Shown: piece by piece, positions 49,396 through 61,215 of the stretch
Numbering within the stretch: position 1 is the stretch's first letter
Layout of the letters: each line of letters starts with the position of its first letter
Source: Ailurus styani
Taxonomy: Eukaryota; Chordata; Mammalia; Carnivora; Ailuridae
Length of the DNA: 64,000 bases
Reading direction: 5' to 3'
Assembly (NCBI GenBank): GCA_002007465.1
Contig: LNAC01000136.1
Span: forward strand, 2,082,840 to 2,146,839
Translations under genes and position numbers: made by a program
The notes under the pieces: generated by a model
What the model saw: the letters and a program-made list of their open reading frames with translations, nothing else
What the model was told of the DNA's origin: nothing
Database searches by the model: none

Positions 49396-49586
49396 GGGAC
49401 GCCTGGGTGGCTCTGGCAGATAAGTGCCTGCCTTCAGCTCAGGTCATGGGATCAAGCACCGCATTGGGCTCTTTGCTCAGTGGGGAGCCTGCTTCTCCCT
49501 CTGCTTCTGCCCGCCGCTCCCCCTGTTTGTACTCGGTCTCTCTCTCTCTGACAAATAAATAAATAAAATCTTAAACAAAACAAAAC
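49396..49586 (+). mobile_element. CAN-SINE with 12-bp target-site duplication
   Basis: The head is GGGGACGCCTGGGTGGCTCT and the tail AAATAAATAAATAAAATCTT. The repeat aatggttatctg lies at 49384-49395 and 49587-49598. Confidence 0.95.
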
Positions 49587-50524
49587 AATGGTTATCTGCT
49601 TGTGTGGGTAATCTGTTTTTAACTTCATCTTTATAGTATGATTTACTTTAATAAGCATAGGTTACTTTAGTAGTGAATAATGAATATGGAGTAATTTTTT
49701 TCAAAACTATTTGTTTCTAAATATAATCTTCCTACAAGTTTGAATAGATTCCTCAAATGATCTTCCTTAACCCTTTCCTCCTTCAACCAAAGTACCAGAT
49801 TTTTAATTTGTTTTACACATGGAACTTCCAGATAAGATTACCACTGAATGAGAGTCCCTAGCAAAAATGAATTTGAAAAACATTAGTCCCCCATTATCTC
49901 AATATGTACACTATTCAGATTATTAATTACTAATTACTAACACGTTATACTAATGAGCAATCCCAGCCTACTTTTTATTATATCAAAAGCCATACACATA
50001 CAATCTAAAAATTAAATATAAATTAAGTTTGATTTCTTTAACTTGAATGATCATTCAATGGATGGCTTAGAGAGAACAGGAATCTGCACTCTAGGGCTTT
50101 GGTAATGCAATCACCAGATTACTTAGAGTACATTCATTTGGTGTTCAGACACCTTGAAAGGAAAATTCTAGGCAAAACGATTTAAAACACTATTCCATAG
50201 CTTTAAAGGGCTCTAGAGTAGCTAAAAATTGACAGAGCTAGAATGGATGTCTTAACCAAGCCTGAACCGTCTTTCAGTTAGGAAGTACATCCTGAACGAG
50301 TGCGTAAGCCTTCCCTTCCAGGCTGTTTCAAAATAACCAGGAGACAGCTAGCTTAGTTTTGGGAGTACACCCTGACACCAACCCCAAAAAGGTGGAAAAA
50401 ACATTGTTATTTGTACTCCAGCTTTACATTACATTACATTAGTCAACTGCACGCACTCCACCACTCCAAATCCGGGCTGAATATACAACCGTCCTGTGGT
50501 TGGTGTGATCCGTAGTAAATTAAA

Positions 50525-50965
50525 TGAAATTCAACAAACATCTATTGAGCGCTCCCTAGAGTTCCATGGACCCCATGGGGTTTGCAAAGCCTATCAAGAT
50601 GGGTAGAGCATAAGCCCTGCTATGTCAGGACACAGAATTTAGTGAGGAAGACACAAGCCAGAATAACTGATAGAAAGCACAAGATGATAATGACTTTGTG
50701 TAACCCTGGGAAGAATATACCATTTCGTGGGCACAGGGTAGGGATTGCTGGCACTTGGTTCTAGGGCAGTGATGAGGCTTCTGGGGGAGAGGCAGCATTT
50801 TAACGGAGGCTTGATGGTGGAAGAGAATGGGTTATATAATCGTAGGGTATAGGAATGAGGCAGGGATGAGCTGGGAAAACAGTACTTGCTAAAGGACAGG
50901 AAGAACAGAATACGCTTCCAACACGTAAAAAGAGATGATGGAAAGGGAGGACGGGCCCAGATCAC
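50525..50965 (-). mobile_element. L2 LINE 3' end, minus orientation
   Basis: CAACAAACATCTATTGAGCG is followed by AGAATTTAGTGAGGAAGACA and GAGGCAGCATTTTAACGGAG, the reverse order of an L2 end. The 108-codon frame at 50639-50965 overlaps it and is a by-product. Confidence 0.68.
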
Positions 50966-51682
50966 GATTAAAAGGTATGCTTTAAATCACCCAAACTTTC
51001 ATTCACGAGTAAGAAACAGGAGTTCTGATGGAGCGCTCCTCCTTCCATGATTACAAGTATATGGCGGCCTTATTTTTTATTTAATGAAAATAAGATAGGA
51101 TTTTTTTAAGAGCTGTAATTTGAAGGAGACATTTTATTCCATTAGATTACGTGGTCAGTTTCTGAGGGGAGGAGCGGAGTGTGGATTTCAAGGAAAATGC
51201 GGATAGGTGAGCTGCCTGGTTAGGGAACTTGGGAACCAGCGTAGCAATAACATCATCCTGGGACAGAAGTGAAACCTGGGAAGGGGGTATGAAAGGGAGA
51301 GGGCCATGAGGGCACGGCTGGATGACCTCAATGGGGGAGATTCAGTATCTTCATCTCTCTTCCATCTCACAGAACTGAGAATTTATTGCTCCAAATGCAA
51401 GATTCGCATATTCACAACGACATTTCCTTTGAGCGAATCTAAGCAGCCAAATACACCTCCGTTCTTATCAGGGGAAACTCTCTAGCCCTTAGCTCATTTG
51501 CAGAATGGATGCAACACACAATACTAAAGGTTCAGTGCCTCTTACTATAAACCCGTCTTCTGGCTCAGCTATGGACTTTGTTCCTCTAGACCTAAGGACT
51601 GGAACCCACAGTTGCCTAGAAGGCGTCCCATGAGAACCATCACCGATCGACAAAGCATGAGCAGAGGTACTGTAAAACCTAC

Positions 51683-51855
51683 CATTCTAACGCCGTTTTC
51701 AAAGGCTTGCCGGGTGAGTGGAGCCGGTCCATCCACGGTCTTGCCGTCATCATCTGGGCCCCAGCTTGCACTGTAGATATGCACGTGCTGGGGATTGAAG
51801 CTAACCGATTTCGCTTCAACCATGTCCGTGACATCTCCATCCAGCATCCGAACCC
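51683..51855 (-). CDS. PCSK5: PCSK5 exon with substrate-pocket and Ca2+ ligand Asp residues (173 bp)
   Basis: The exon completes the split Gly codon with GG and then encodes 57 residues from [10 protein letters not shown] to AFENGVRM. The segment [15 protein letters not shown] corresponds to the acidic substrate-binding wall of furin-like proteases. Asp277, Asp278 and Asp284 (counted from Ser388) align with furin Glu257, Asp258 and Asp264, which create the preference for basic residues; the Asp258 equivalent is also a calcium ligand. The acceptor is cttctgtctggaag and the donor is GTAGGT. An open frame continues through both flanks, which makes the reading frame look longer than the exon (51569-51958); the splice sites and homology set the true limits. 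The residues distinguish PCSK5 from PCSK6. Confidence 0.96.
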
Positions 51856-54800
51856 CTTCCAGACAGAAGGGAATTAGCTTGAATAGAGGCTTCGCTAGGT
51901 AACACCCAAACAGCCCACGACATATTCCAGTTACAGCAATTTGGGGGCAAAGAATCAAAACTTGATCAATACTTAAGTGAGCACCTTCTCCCCCCTGAAA
52001 AAGATAATGCGGATTCTTCCAAAGCTTTCTTGGAGAGAAAGTAATTTCCGTCGTACGTGAGAGATCAAAACTTCTTTAAGATCTTTTTTATCCATTATTG
52101 TCTTTTTTTAAAGTTCCCACAATCTCTCCCTTCTCTTTATCCCTGTCTTCAGAGAGTACTTGACAGAGCCTCAAGCAATCCATCTTCCCTAAATTTCTCT
52201 TCATTAGGTGACTTGTGTTCATAATTGTTATAAAGCATTCTGACCTTAGCGGGCTCATAAAATTTGGAAAGCTGCCAAGTTAGGTTGGTCTAATTTCCTC
52301 TGAACTTAATATTATCTCCTAATATGTAAGACTGATGTGTACTTAATATATTATTTCTTTGCCAAGTTATTTATAAGTCAAATAATAAATGAGAATGCTC
52401 TCTATGCATGTAACACATCAAATAAGTCTCAAAGGGTTTTAACAATGTTCAGTCATTAATCTTCATTTATGTATATTCCCGCCAGACAGATAGGAATTTG
52501 TTATTAACCTTAATAGGAAAAAAATAGACACAGATACCCAAAAATAAATTACATGTCAAATGTCAGCCTTTCTTTCTCTCCTTTTATTCTGGAGACTCAG
52601 AACAATCACAGCGAAACATCTAATGATGAAGTAAACATATCTCCCCTTCAGCTTAAGCTGTAAACAGCAACACTGAGATGTCGTATTATTTTACAATTAT
52701 ATCTTTATGGCCCAAATTTACTTAGAAAAATCTTGTTCTCTAGCAGGATTTCAAGTTTTATGGCCACTAACACACGGGGCTTAAATAATAAAACCCCTAA
52801 TCAGGCAGCTTCCATACTACGTGGTTTGAGGTGGGACTCCAGGTAGAAAATCAACATATTCTTGAAAAGACTACACCTTCTTTGTGCTTTAAAAAAAATG
52901 CTTGACTTTTAACTCTAAAATTTACAAACATACAAAATAGAAGAAATGGCAATGAGCTCCGAGACAGACAACACTTAACTGGTAACATTCTGCCGTACTT
53001 CCAGCAGAACCTTTTTAAGCTATGTGACAGGTAAGTCACTCTACCCTTTAATATTTATTTCCAAAAGAACAGTGGAAATCAACACTCAGGACACATTAAA
53101 TTTTCTCAAAGGGCCCTTAGAGACATTGCACTTGCTTGTTGGATCTCTTGACCGTCTTTTCCTTGAGACCTTTGGATTTTTCAAGGAGATGTATAGAATA
53201 GGTGATGTGGATCACAAGGGTTATAAATAGATTACTTTAAAAATTATCAAATGGAAACTATTTAGAAGGCTTTTCAGCACTCTGTTTTATAGGAGTAGAA
53301 TGCCCAGCTGGATGGTCTTTGTATATACTGGGTCCTAAGCAGCCATTGGTTTGCTTTAATTTGACACGAATATTCAAAATTCATCTGCACGGTTTTTACT
53401 AAAAACAAGAACGATTTCGTATGCCTCCACTTTCACTTCTTGCTATTTCAAAAGGTAAAATGGAACTACAGTTGACCCTTCAACAACTCTGGGTTAGATG
53501 CGCTAACCCTCCCCGACCCCAACACCATACAATCAAAAATCCACGTCCAACTTTGACTCCCCAAACACGTAACTACTAATAGCCTGCTCTTGCCTGGAAG
53601 CCTTCCCGATAACATAAACAGCTGATGAACACATATTTTGTATGATACACGTATTAGAGATTACACTCTTACAATAAAGTAAGTTTGAGAAAAGAGAAGG
53701 TTATTAAGAAAATCTTATGGAGGAGATAGTCCACTTACGGTCCTGTACCGTACATACTGAAAAAAAATTCATATTTAAGTGGACACACATGGTTCGAAAC
53801 TGTGCTGTTTAAGGATCAACTGTATTTTATTGGTACAAAGAGATAAACACTGGACTGTACCACTGCCTGAAATAACCGAAGTGGTAATTCTAAAGGCCAA
53901 CACGTAGGAGTATCTACACAATACCGGAGTGTGGTTTCTAGGTCATGAAAGTCCATGAAAAAATGCTTGGTGAAATCACATCTAGAGGGTCATATTCCTT
54001 TTCCGACCAAAAATTAACAAGTAAGAATTTTGCTTCCTCAAGGTTTAAGATGAAAGGTCCATTTCTCCTTATCTGACTGTAAGCCTTCATGCTTTGGGTC
54101 TGGGGGTTTAATTTATAATTCAGAACATTGGTAAGTCGCTGCCATCCATTCATTTTCTTACTGAAGTTCTGTTTGGCGAGATCAGCGGCTTATCTGTGAG
54201 TTTGTTCCTTCAGGCCCTCAAGGTCCGTGAGTGCTGGGCTAGCACGGGACAGTGAGGACGCGGACATGGACGTGTGTTGGTGTGTGCGAGGGATTGTGTG
54301 TGTCGTGTCTGAGACAGCAAGCGGGGCTGATCAGCAGCCACCACGGTCACTGGATACTGTTGAGACCATCAAGGGTGTCCAGCACCCTCATCATTCTTCA
54401 GGGGAAATTTCTGTCTCCTTTCCTTAGCTCCCTCATGAATTTCCCCTTGACACACAGCAGATGCTCCCAGACTACAGCTAATTACCAGTTAACAAGCTGC
54501 CATCCTCTAAGGATTCGGTGTGAAATAAACGAGAGAAAGAGGTCAAGTGCACTGAGCAGTGACATTCGAGGTAGTGTCAGAAACCTTTTCTTAGCACTGT
54601 TACTAAGCACCCCCATAGGCCATGTTACAAGACCTCTACATTTACTCTAGAAAGGACCATTATTTTTATTTTAGATGCAATTCTATTTACCACCTGGCAA
54701 CAGCAGTGTACTGGAAACAAAGATGTCAGTCTCGTTACCAGGAAGGTCATTCATCTGGACACTGGTTAGGAAAACCCCTAGGGGACACCTTGGAGCCACT

Positions 54801-55464
54801 AGAATCTACAGTATCTCTGATCATGTGTTCTCCTACTCGTGTGTGCCCGTGGCACCAGGCTAGAGCTAATGAAGAAGGTTACAAAAGTGAAGGAGTTGGT
54901 TTCTACTAATGCCTAGATCTATACTCTCTTGGTTAGGTCCTCGTAGGAGGCATATGTATTTTTGAGTTTGTGTGTGTGTAATACGCATACATAATCTGGG
55001 ATTATTTACAATAACTATTGCTCTACTATGGGTCTACGGAAGGAGATTATACCATTTCCCATTTTAATTTCCATTAAAAAGGAACTTTTGGTAAAACATA
55101 AGGAAAAAGGGGAAAAAATGGACTTTCTGTTCTGACATTACTTTCAGAATGTCTCTCTCCATAGAGATGCTATGGGCTGATATTAGGGTGATCGTTCTTT
55201 CCAACCCAGGCAGCCACAGTATAGTTCGGGACAGATGTCAATGACCCCATCGTCATGACTGGACATGTTTTTCATGCCTGTTTTCAAGCAAGAAATGTCT
55301 GTGCTCGCACCCCCAGAGGGGTACTCCTTCAAAAGCCCTGAACTATATTGAATAACACACATGAAGATGGTCATTTTCGGCAAGAGTTGAACCCGACTCT
55401 GCCAACGCAGCCCTGTCCCGAGCCCTGAGAGGGTTCTCCATCCACCCAAGTTTGTTTCCCGTAC
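51856..55464 (-). other. PCSK5 intron, about 3.6 kb
   Basis: This is a complete intron between the 89-bp and 173-bp exons (GTACGG donor, tctggaag acceptor). The only element I recognise is the Tigger-like transposon at 53469-53822. The remaining sequence, 51856-53466 and 53825-55464, is AT-rich with no feature I can name. Confidence 0.9.
53469..53822 (+). mobile_element. Tigger-like (Tc1/mariner) non-autonomous DNA transposon, full length
   Basis: The ends CAGTTGACCCTTCAACAACT and TGTTTAAGGATCAACTG are inverted repeats bounded by TA (53467-53468 and 53823-53824). Characteristic interior words include TAACTACTAATAGCCTGCTC, CCCGATAACATAAACAGC and ACAATAAAGTAAGTTTGAGA. It is the same family as 37666-37988, inserted in the opposite orientation and lying on the other side of the 173-bp PCSK5 exon. 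Confidence 0.87.
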
Positions 55465-55553
55465 CTCCGATCTTGGCATTGAAAGCAATTCCGACTGTGC
55501 AGTGAGAGTTGTTCGCTGCGGCTGCCACTTCTCCAGCACAGCGGGTCCCGTGC
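55465..55553 (-). CDS. PCSK5: PCSK5 exon with catalytic His (89 bp)
   Basis: This exon begins with the last base of a Lys codon, followed by [18 protein letters not shown] and onward to NAKIG, and it ends with the first base of a Gly codon. His of HGTRC is the catalytic histidine (His214 in human PCSK5). NNS is an N-glycosylation sequon (Asn227). Cys231 in NSHC pairs, by homology with furin, with Cys380 encoded by the 20613-20713 exon. The acceptor reads ttcttcccgcag and the donor is GTACGG. The length is 1 + 29 codons + 1, and the phases match the next exon exactly. Splicing to an upstream exon ending in AA would complete the Lys of ENKHGT, which is the expected PCSK5 context. No premature stop is seen. 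Confidence 0.95.
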
Positions 55554-55844
55554 CTGCGGGAAGAACACACACACTTGCTCAGGTAAGATGCTCCATTCTT
55601 CCCAACTCGCAACGTCATCGCCACCAGCCAGGTTCCACAGGGGTGAAGCCTGCATCGAGCTGTGATGTGTCTGGAACTTCTACCCAAGGAGCCTTTAGCC
55701 TGCCCACTGCAAACTTTTAATTATATTCTGTTTTGGATTCTACGATTGATAAATATATTCCTTATATCTTGCTTTCTCAACTAGGAAATCTCCTTGAAAG
55801 CTAAAATCGAATAGTGTGTTTCTTTGTATTCTCTAAACTTCCAT

Positions 55845-56220
55845 TGTCCAATATGGTAACCACGAGCCAAGTGTGGCTATTGGGTTCTTGAAATGTGGCT
55901 CGTGTGACCTTATCTCAACTTTAATTTTAAAGAACTGACACTCAATTCAATTATTACAAAACTTAAGAATGTCAATATATACGAATCTGCTTCTTACTGT
56001 AAACTTAGAGATCAAGTATCTCCGGTGAAATCTGTCATCTAAAATACGATGTGCTGTAAATATACACTGGATTTCTAAGATTTTGTATGAAAAAACATGA
56101 AATGGTCCACTAACACTTGTTTTCTATAAAGACATGGAATCTTTTATTTAATAAAAGGGTATCATCAATATTGATTTCACTTGTTTCCACCATTGTAAAA
56201 ATGTGGCTACTAGAAAAGCA
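55845..56220 (+). mobile_element. hAT-like MER element
   Basis: TTGTCCAATATGGTAACCAC and GTGTGGCTATTGGGTTCTTG, with GAAATGTGGCTCGTG and, near the right end, TTTCACTTGTTTCCACCATT followed by AATGTGGCTACTAGAAAA, match a common mammalian hAT-type (Charlie-related) short element known to me. The family name is not assigned with certainty and the terminal repeats are eroded. Confidence 0.7.
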
Positions 56221-56919
56221 AACACCTTTTTCTGAAAAACATTCCTTTTATTTCTCATGACAGTGACTTTGTTCCTCAGAAAAATCCTTTCATTGAAAGG
56301 ACTTCTAAGATCATCCCATGCAAGGATAGCAAAGAAGTTCCAAGTGCAAAGTACAAGTTGTTTAGAAATATTGACCTAACACTCTGTTGAGAAGAAACCT
56401 GAGGTCTGGCTGAGCCCAGGGACAGGAGACTAGGGCTGATGGCTACTATCTGCCCTGGATGTAGAAGAGGGATATGACAACCACTATGGGAGTATTTGTC
56501 ATCACTGATGAAGTCCAAGGCTCACCCCCTCGTCCTCATTTTTAGAGATGAGGATGCTTAAGGAGGCCCTGAGATGTAAAGAGATAGGGTGAAATCAGCC
56601 TAACAGTGATTAAGAGTCAGGTCCTCCAAATTCTACGTCATTATTTTTTATTTTACAGCATGGACCACGCTCGTCATGGGCCAAGACTACCATCTGTGCA
56701 ATGTAAACGAGCTACTGCTTACAAATGGATAGTTACACTTGCAAGTTTATACAGCAGAGATATATTCTGCTTAGTCCACTTACTAATGTCACGTTTCTCT
56801 TCTTATGTAAATATTAGGCTACATGTCATTTAAAAGCTGACTATTGCCTCCCATCATCTTTTAAATGGTGCCCCTCCCCCCATAGTCTATTTCTCAAGTC
56901 CTTGATTTCTGGAAATTTA

Positions 56920-57480
56920 CCCACTTTTGCACTGAGAGTAACAAGGCTATGAAAAACAATCTTGAGCCTTTATATACTTTTATACCTTGGCATAAATTCC
57001 TACAAGTGGAATGACTGGATCAAAGAGCACAGAATATATTGTCAAGTTGTTAACGGAAGATTAAAGTAATAAAACTAAACCTCAAAAAAAAAACCCTGCA
57101 AGATGGATAAATACTATTACAAAATATATTTTTGTGCATGACAAAAAAAAAAAAAGACCATAAGCCTACTCGAATGATAATATGAAGAATGGAGAAAATA
57201 TCTGAACGGACCCGTGTCTATAAACCCGTCTATGAGTTTTTCAATCTTTTCATCCTTGCCAATCTGACGTGAAAAATGTTACCTCGTTGTTGCTTCCCTT
57301 TCGTACCCTCAGATTCCATTTGTTGTTGTCCATCTTTTCGAATATTTATTAGCTATTTCTATTTCTTGATTTGTGAATAGCTTTTCATGCCTTTTGCCCA
57401 AATTTCTTATTGCTTTTCCATCATACCTGTTGCATATACATTTCCACATGTGTTATTTGGAACACAGCAATCTTATTTAT
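56920..57480 (+). mobile_element. Old L1/HAL1-type 3' fragment
   Basis: AATTCCTACAAGTGGAATGA with TGGATCAAAG, AATCTGACGTGAAAAATGTT and TTGTGAATAGCTTTTCATGC resemble ancient L1ME/HAL1 3' sequence. It is decayed, and subfamily and limits are uncertain. Confidence 0.55.
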
Positions 57481-58067
57481 AGCAATTTTAGGATGTTCTA
57501 CACAGCAGTTAAGTTCAATGCACTCATAATTATCTTGCCCTACAGTATTTGGTCATACCACTTTCATCATCAGAAAAATGAACCATTTTTAAAAGAAAAA
57601 AAGACTTCTTTTGTAAATTACAAGCTGAACTACTAATTTTACCCCTGAGCTCAGCAAGTATTTACTATGATTCTTCATTAGTCTCTGATTACATATTACT
57701 TCATGGTGTAAGTTATTTTTTTCCTCAAATGTCAAATTTCCTTTATGAGTCCATTGTTCTTAAACTTGGCTGTATCTATTATTAATTAAGGCAAATGCTA
57801 CAGGATCATAAAGATCTGATTTTAATTCTCCAATTGTTATTTATGAGTCCATTATGACAATTTTGTTCCTTGTATTATAGATTTGTTTTTTGCAGTTCTG
57901 TCAACTTTTATTTTATTTAGAATGGAATTATTAAATCTCCCTAGTAAAACTATTTATGAAAATGCAGTAAAATTCTGGGATTCCTGCAGTAAAAAATAAA
58001 ATAAAATAAAGATACCAGGCTAATAATTAAATTGCATACTTTTTTGCCCCCTTTACTGTCAAACATT

Positions 58068-58259
58068 TTTTTAAGATTTCATTTATTTATTTGATAGAGA
58101 GAGAGAGATCACAAGTAGACTGAGAGGTAGGCAGAGAGAGAGGAGGAAGCAGGCTTCCTGCTGAGCATGGAGCCCGATGAGGGCCTTGATCCCAGGACCC
58201 TGAGATCATGACCTGAGCTGAAGGCAGAGGCTTTAACCCACTGAGCCACCCAGGTGCCC
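58068..58259 (-). mobile_element. CAN-SINE, minus orientation, 13-bp target-site duplication
   Basis: The plus strand has TTTTAAGATTTCATTTATTT, GATCACAAGTAGACTGAGAG and CTGAGCCACCCAGGTGCCC. The perfect repeat actgtcaaacatt is at 58055-58067 and 58260-58272. It interrupts an L1 3' region. Confidence 0.95.
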
Positions 58260-58569
58260 ACTGTCAAACATTCTGTGTTCATATCAGTTATATCTCTTAT
58301 ACATAGAATATAATTACTTTATTTTTGAAGCTAGGCTACCTTTGTCTTTAACTCAAGAATTAGTCCATTCAGAGAGATTAAATCCCATTGTTACATAATA
58401 CATTTATTTTCATTTCTGTATTTTTTTTCCCTGTAGGATCATGGTTGTCATACATTCTATTAGCTAATGCTTACTGTAGCTGTTTGCTCAAGGATACTTA
58501 ACATCACAATGTCTAAAACTCATCAATACTTTTTTCAATTTTTCCCAAACAATACAGACCAGAATATTT

Positions 58570-58755
58570 TATTTATTTATTTTTTAAAGATTTTATGTAT
58601 GTATTTGTCAGAGAGACGGAGAGCATAAGCAGGGGGAGCAGCAGGCACGGGGAGAAGCAGGCTCCCCGCTGAGCAAGAAGCCTGATGCAGGACTTGATCC
58701 CAGGACCCTGGGATCATGATCTGAGCCAAAGGCAGATGCTTAACCAGGTGTCCCA
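58570..58755 (-). mobile_element. CAN-SINE, minus orientation, deletion in the head
   Basis: It carries GATCCCAGGACCCTGGGATC, but the tRNA-like head reads CTTAACCAGGTGTCCC. About 18 bases including the CTGAGCCACC segment are lost. The repeats agaccagaatatt (58556-58568) and agactagaatgtt flank it. It is the second SINE in the same L1 fragment. Confidence 0.92.
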
Positions 58756-59590
58756 TAGACTAGAATGTTCTAATTGTGATTACTCACCTTTTAACACACG
58801 AAATCCCCATGATTATAGTTATACGTTGGATTTTTTAACTTTGGAAACTACCCATTAGTGTCACTATTTTGAATAATCAACATTTGTTTAGATGTATAAA
58901 TATTCTTTGCTCTATTTGTTTTTTTCAGTTTATAACTCCTTCTAGGATCACAGATCTTTTTTTTTTTCTGAAGAACATTCTTTAATGTGTCCATCAGAGA
59001 GTCTTTTGGTAGCCTCAGAAAATGACTTTTACTTTTGTTTTTGAGAAATAATTTTACTGGGCATAGCAATCTAGACTAACGGCCCTTCAAAAATGCCATT
59101 CCACGGTCCTCAAGCTTCTATTGTTTCTGATGAGAAGTCAGCCATCTTGGTGCTCTAGTTCTCTCTGGGCACTTTTCAGCTCTTCCCTTTGTCTCTTCTA
59201 CTCTGCAGCTTCATTAAGACGTTGTATGTTTGAATTTTTACAATTTCCTTCTTAGAATTCCTAGATCTGTGATTTAATGCTTAAATCATTAAGAGTCTCA
59301 ACTCCAACCTTTGAAAGCTATCTTAATCTTCCATTTCACCTTCAGACTTCCCATAGCCTTCTCTCCCTAGGCTGCTCTCCATGTAATCTGCTCAGTTCTA
59401 TATTTCACTTACCTTCAGCCATGCCTAACCTGCTATTTAGCCCATTCACTGCATTACTTGTCTTAAGCATTATAGGTTTTACTTATTTTTTTTCGAGTTC
59501 TTTTTCAACCCCACCTGGTTAATTTCAATAGTTTCTTTAAAAAACAAAAAAAACACTGTTCAATTGTATGTATTGAAACATACATTTCGT

Positions 59591-59778
59591 GGGGCACCTG
59601 GATGGCTCAGTGGGTTAAAGCCTCTGCCTTCAGCTCAGGTCATGATCTCAGGGTCCTGGGATCGAATCCTGCATTGGGCTCTCTGCTCAGTGGGGAGCCT
59701 GCTTCCTCCTGTCTCTGCCTGCCTCTCCACCTACTTGGGATTTCTGTCAAATAAATAAAATCTTTAGGGAAAAAAAAA
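59591..59778 (+). mobile_element. Full-length CAN-SINE, 14-bp target-site duplication
   Basis: The element runs from GGGGCACCTGGATGGCTCAG, through GTCATGATCTCAGGGTCC and CTGTCTCTGCCTGCCTCTCC, to an AAATAAATAAAATCTTTAGG tail. The perfect repeat gaaacatacatttc is at 59575-59588 and 59779-59792. Confidence 0.95.
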
Positions 59779-61190
59779 GAAACATACATTTCTTGATTGT
59801 ATATGAATTATATGTAATAATTCTCAAACATGTCAATCTACTTCTGCTCTTTTTGCTGCTGGACTGTTTTCATGGTGATATTTTCCCCATGTGGTGGGTG
59901 AACTGTCCATTTAGGTGGTCATGTTGTCTGGGCTTTTATCTTTGTGAATCGAGGCTGGAGTGGATGATGCATCAAGGGTTCTGTTTTATGCAAGTATTTT
60001 CTTCACTGCCAACCCTGTGCTTTTAAAAATCCAGCTCCAGGCTGGCTGGGTTTGGCTGATCACTCTGGAAAATTCCTAGTGTCCACCTATTGCCTACCTC
60101 CTTTACAGATCTGAGCTTTCACAGAGAAATACTGCATGGGTCCCATTAGCCCAAGCATGCACTAAAAAATTACTTAATATTTTCCCAGGAGTTTTAGATG
60201 TATTACAGTAGGAGAGATTTAATTAAATATCTTTTCTACCATAATATTTTTATAACATAAGAAGTAACTTGGCTCTGTATTCCTAAAATTCAACAAAACC
60301 CTGCACATATTATGTGCGTCATTAATGTACAGCGAATTCTCCTAAGTGAAGAGTGACTATTTCCTTATAAAAACATTTCTTGCAAAGATTTCTATATATC
60401 GTTCTATATCATGAGCAATGATGAGCCATTTTGGGGGAACAGGAATTTATCACTCTACTGCTGATGTATATATTTTAAATATCACCTAAATAATAGACTG
60501 TAATACGCTGTACTTGAGAGTCTAAATTGCTAACTCGACTACATTTAAACAGGCCACTCTCTTCAGATGATAATGATCATTACTCCAAGTAAAGTACTAT
60601 CCTCTTTTTATTTTTGTATCTTAGTTGGATTCAGTGTTTTGATGGACTTAAAAAAGATCATAGAACAATGGATATCATTAAGACCTGTTCAAGTGTATGA
60701 ACAAGATTCAATTTCTTCCTTAAAGAACAAGGGTGGTCAGCATTAAATATATTTGTGATGTCCGTTAACTATAAAAGTCACAAAATAGGCAAAAGTCTTG
60801 GTTTCAGATGTATTTTTCTTCAGAAATAATAGAGGATGAGCATTTAGAATATTTTCAGTATAAGGAGAACCATTTCGATAGTTTTCAGTCCAGAAAACAA
60901 TAGCTCATCATATTACATTCTGACTTACATGCACCTAAATAGGAATTTACTAGCCAACTTCTATGTAACATCACTCAGAAAATTAGTCAGCTGTTTAGCT
61001 TCTTTGCATATGTTTATGCTACCGCTAAGACACACTCTTTTCTGAGACCCCAGAAGATAACGCAATGATATAAATTATCATTGGATTATATAATTTTTTG
61101 GGATATTTTTATAATTATGTGGATTTTTAGACAAATTATAATGGATTATATTGGATATTTTTGTCCAATTATAATGGATATTTAGACAAG

Positions 61191-61215
61191 TGATGTCTAA
61201 ATAAATTAGACATCA
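61191..61215 (+). repeat. Perfect 10-bp inverted repeat in AT-rich block
   Basis: Arms TGATGTCTAA and TTAGACATCA are separated by ATAAA. The preceding 61070-61190 contains repeated AATTATAATGGAT words. Confidence 0.85.

Larger units (their letters stand above)
31382..51682 (-). other. PCSK5 intron, about 20.3 kb
   Basis: This is a complete intron between the 173-bp and 213-bp exons (GTAGGT donor, gtgaacag acceptor). It contains five CAN-SINEs, one Tigger-like element, one MaLR LTR, and many MIR and L2 fragments. Stretches where I see nothing assignable are about 32605-34385, 34570-35408, 35695-36670, 36835-37665, 37990-40456, 40635-41430, 41605-42827, 43061-44110, 44145-45695, 46980-47395, 47965-48830, 49600-50520 and 50970-51682. 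Confidence 0.9.
20613..55553 (-). other. PCSK5: PCSK5 gene, partial: four internal exons and their introns
   Basis: This is the part of the PCSK5 locus covered by the window, read right to left. PCSK5 is a calcium-dependent serine endoprotease of the secretory pathway and cell surface. It cleaves precursors after paired or multiple basic residues, including TGF-beta-family pro-proteins. Four exons of 89, 173, 213 and 101 bp join without a frame break and encode residues from the Lys before His214 to Asn405 (human numbering). The identity rests on residues that differ from the close paralogues: [20 protein letters not shown] and [16 protein letters not shown] fit PCSK5 rather than PCSK6 or furin. 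No promoter, start codon, stop codon or poly(A) site of the gene is in the window. All residues needed for catalysis that fall in these exons are intact, so this looks like the functional gene and not a pseudogene. Confidence 0.95.
57600..59530 (+). mobile_element. Old L1 3' region interrupted by two SINEs
   Basis: ATTTGTTTTTTGCAGTTCTG (57880s), TTTACTGGGCATAGCAATCT (59050s) and GTTTCTGATGAGAAGTCAGC (59120s) are typical of old L1M 3' UTRs in the plus direction. CAN-SINEs at 58068-58259 and 58570-58755 are inserted in it. The reading frames at 58848-59069 and 59277-59522 lie in this repeat. Confidence 0.6.

Noticed and set aside
20613..55553. PCSK6 or FURIN as the gene identity
   Set aside because: Variable positions (for example [32 protein letters not shown]) fit PCSK5; the paralogues differ at these positions.
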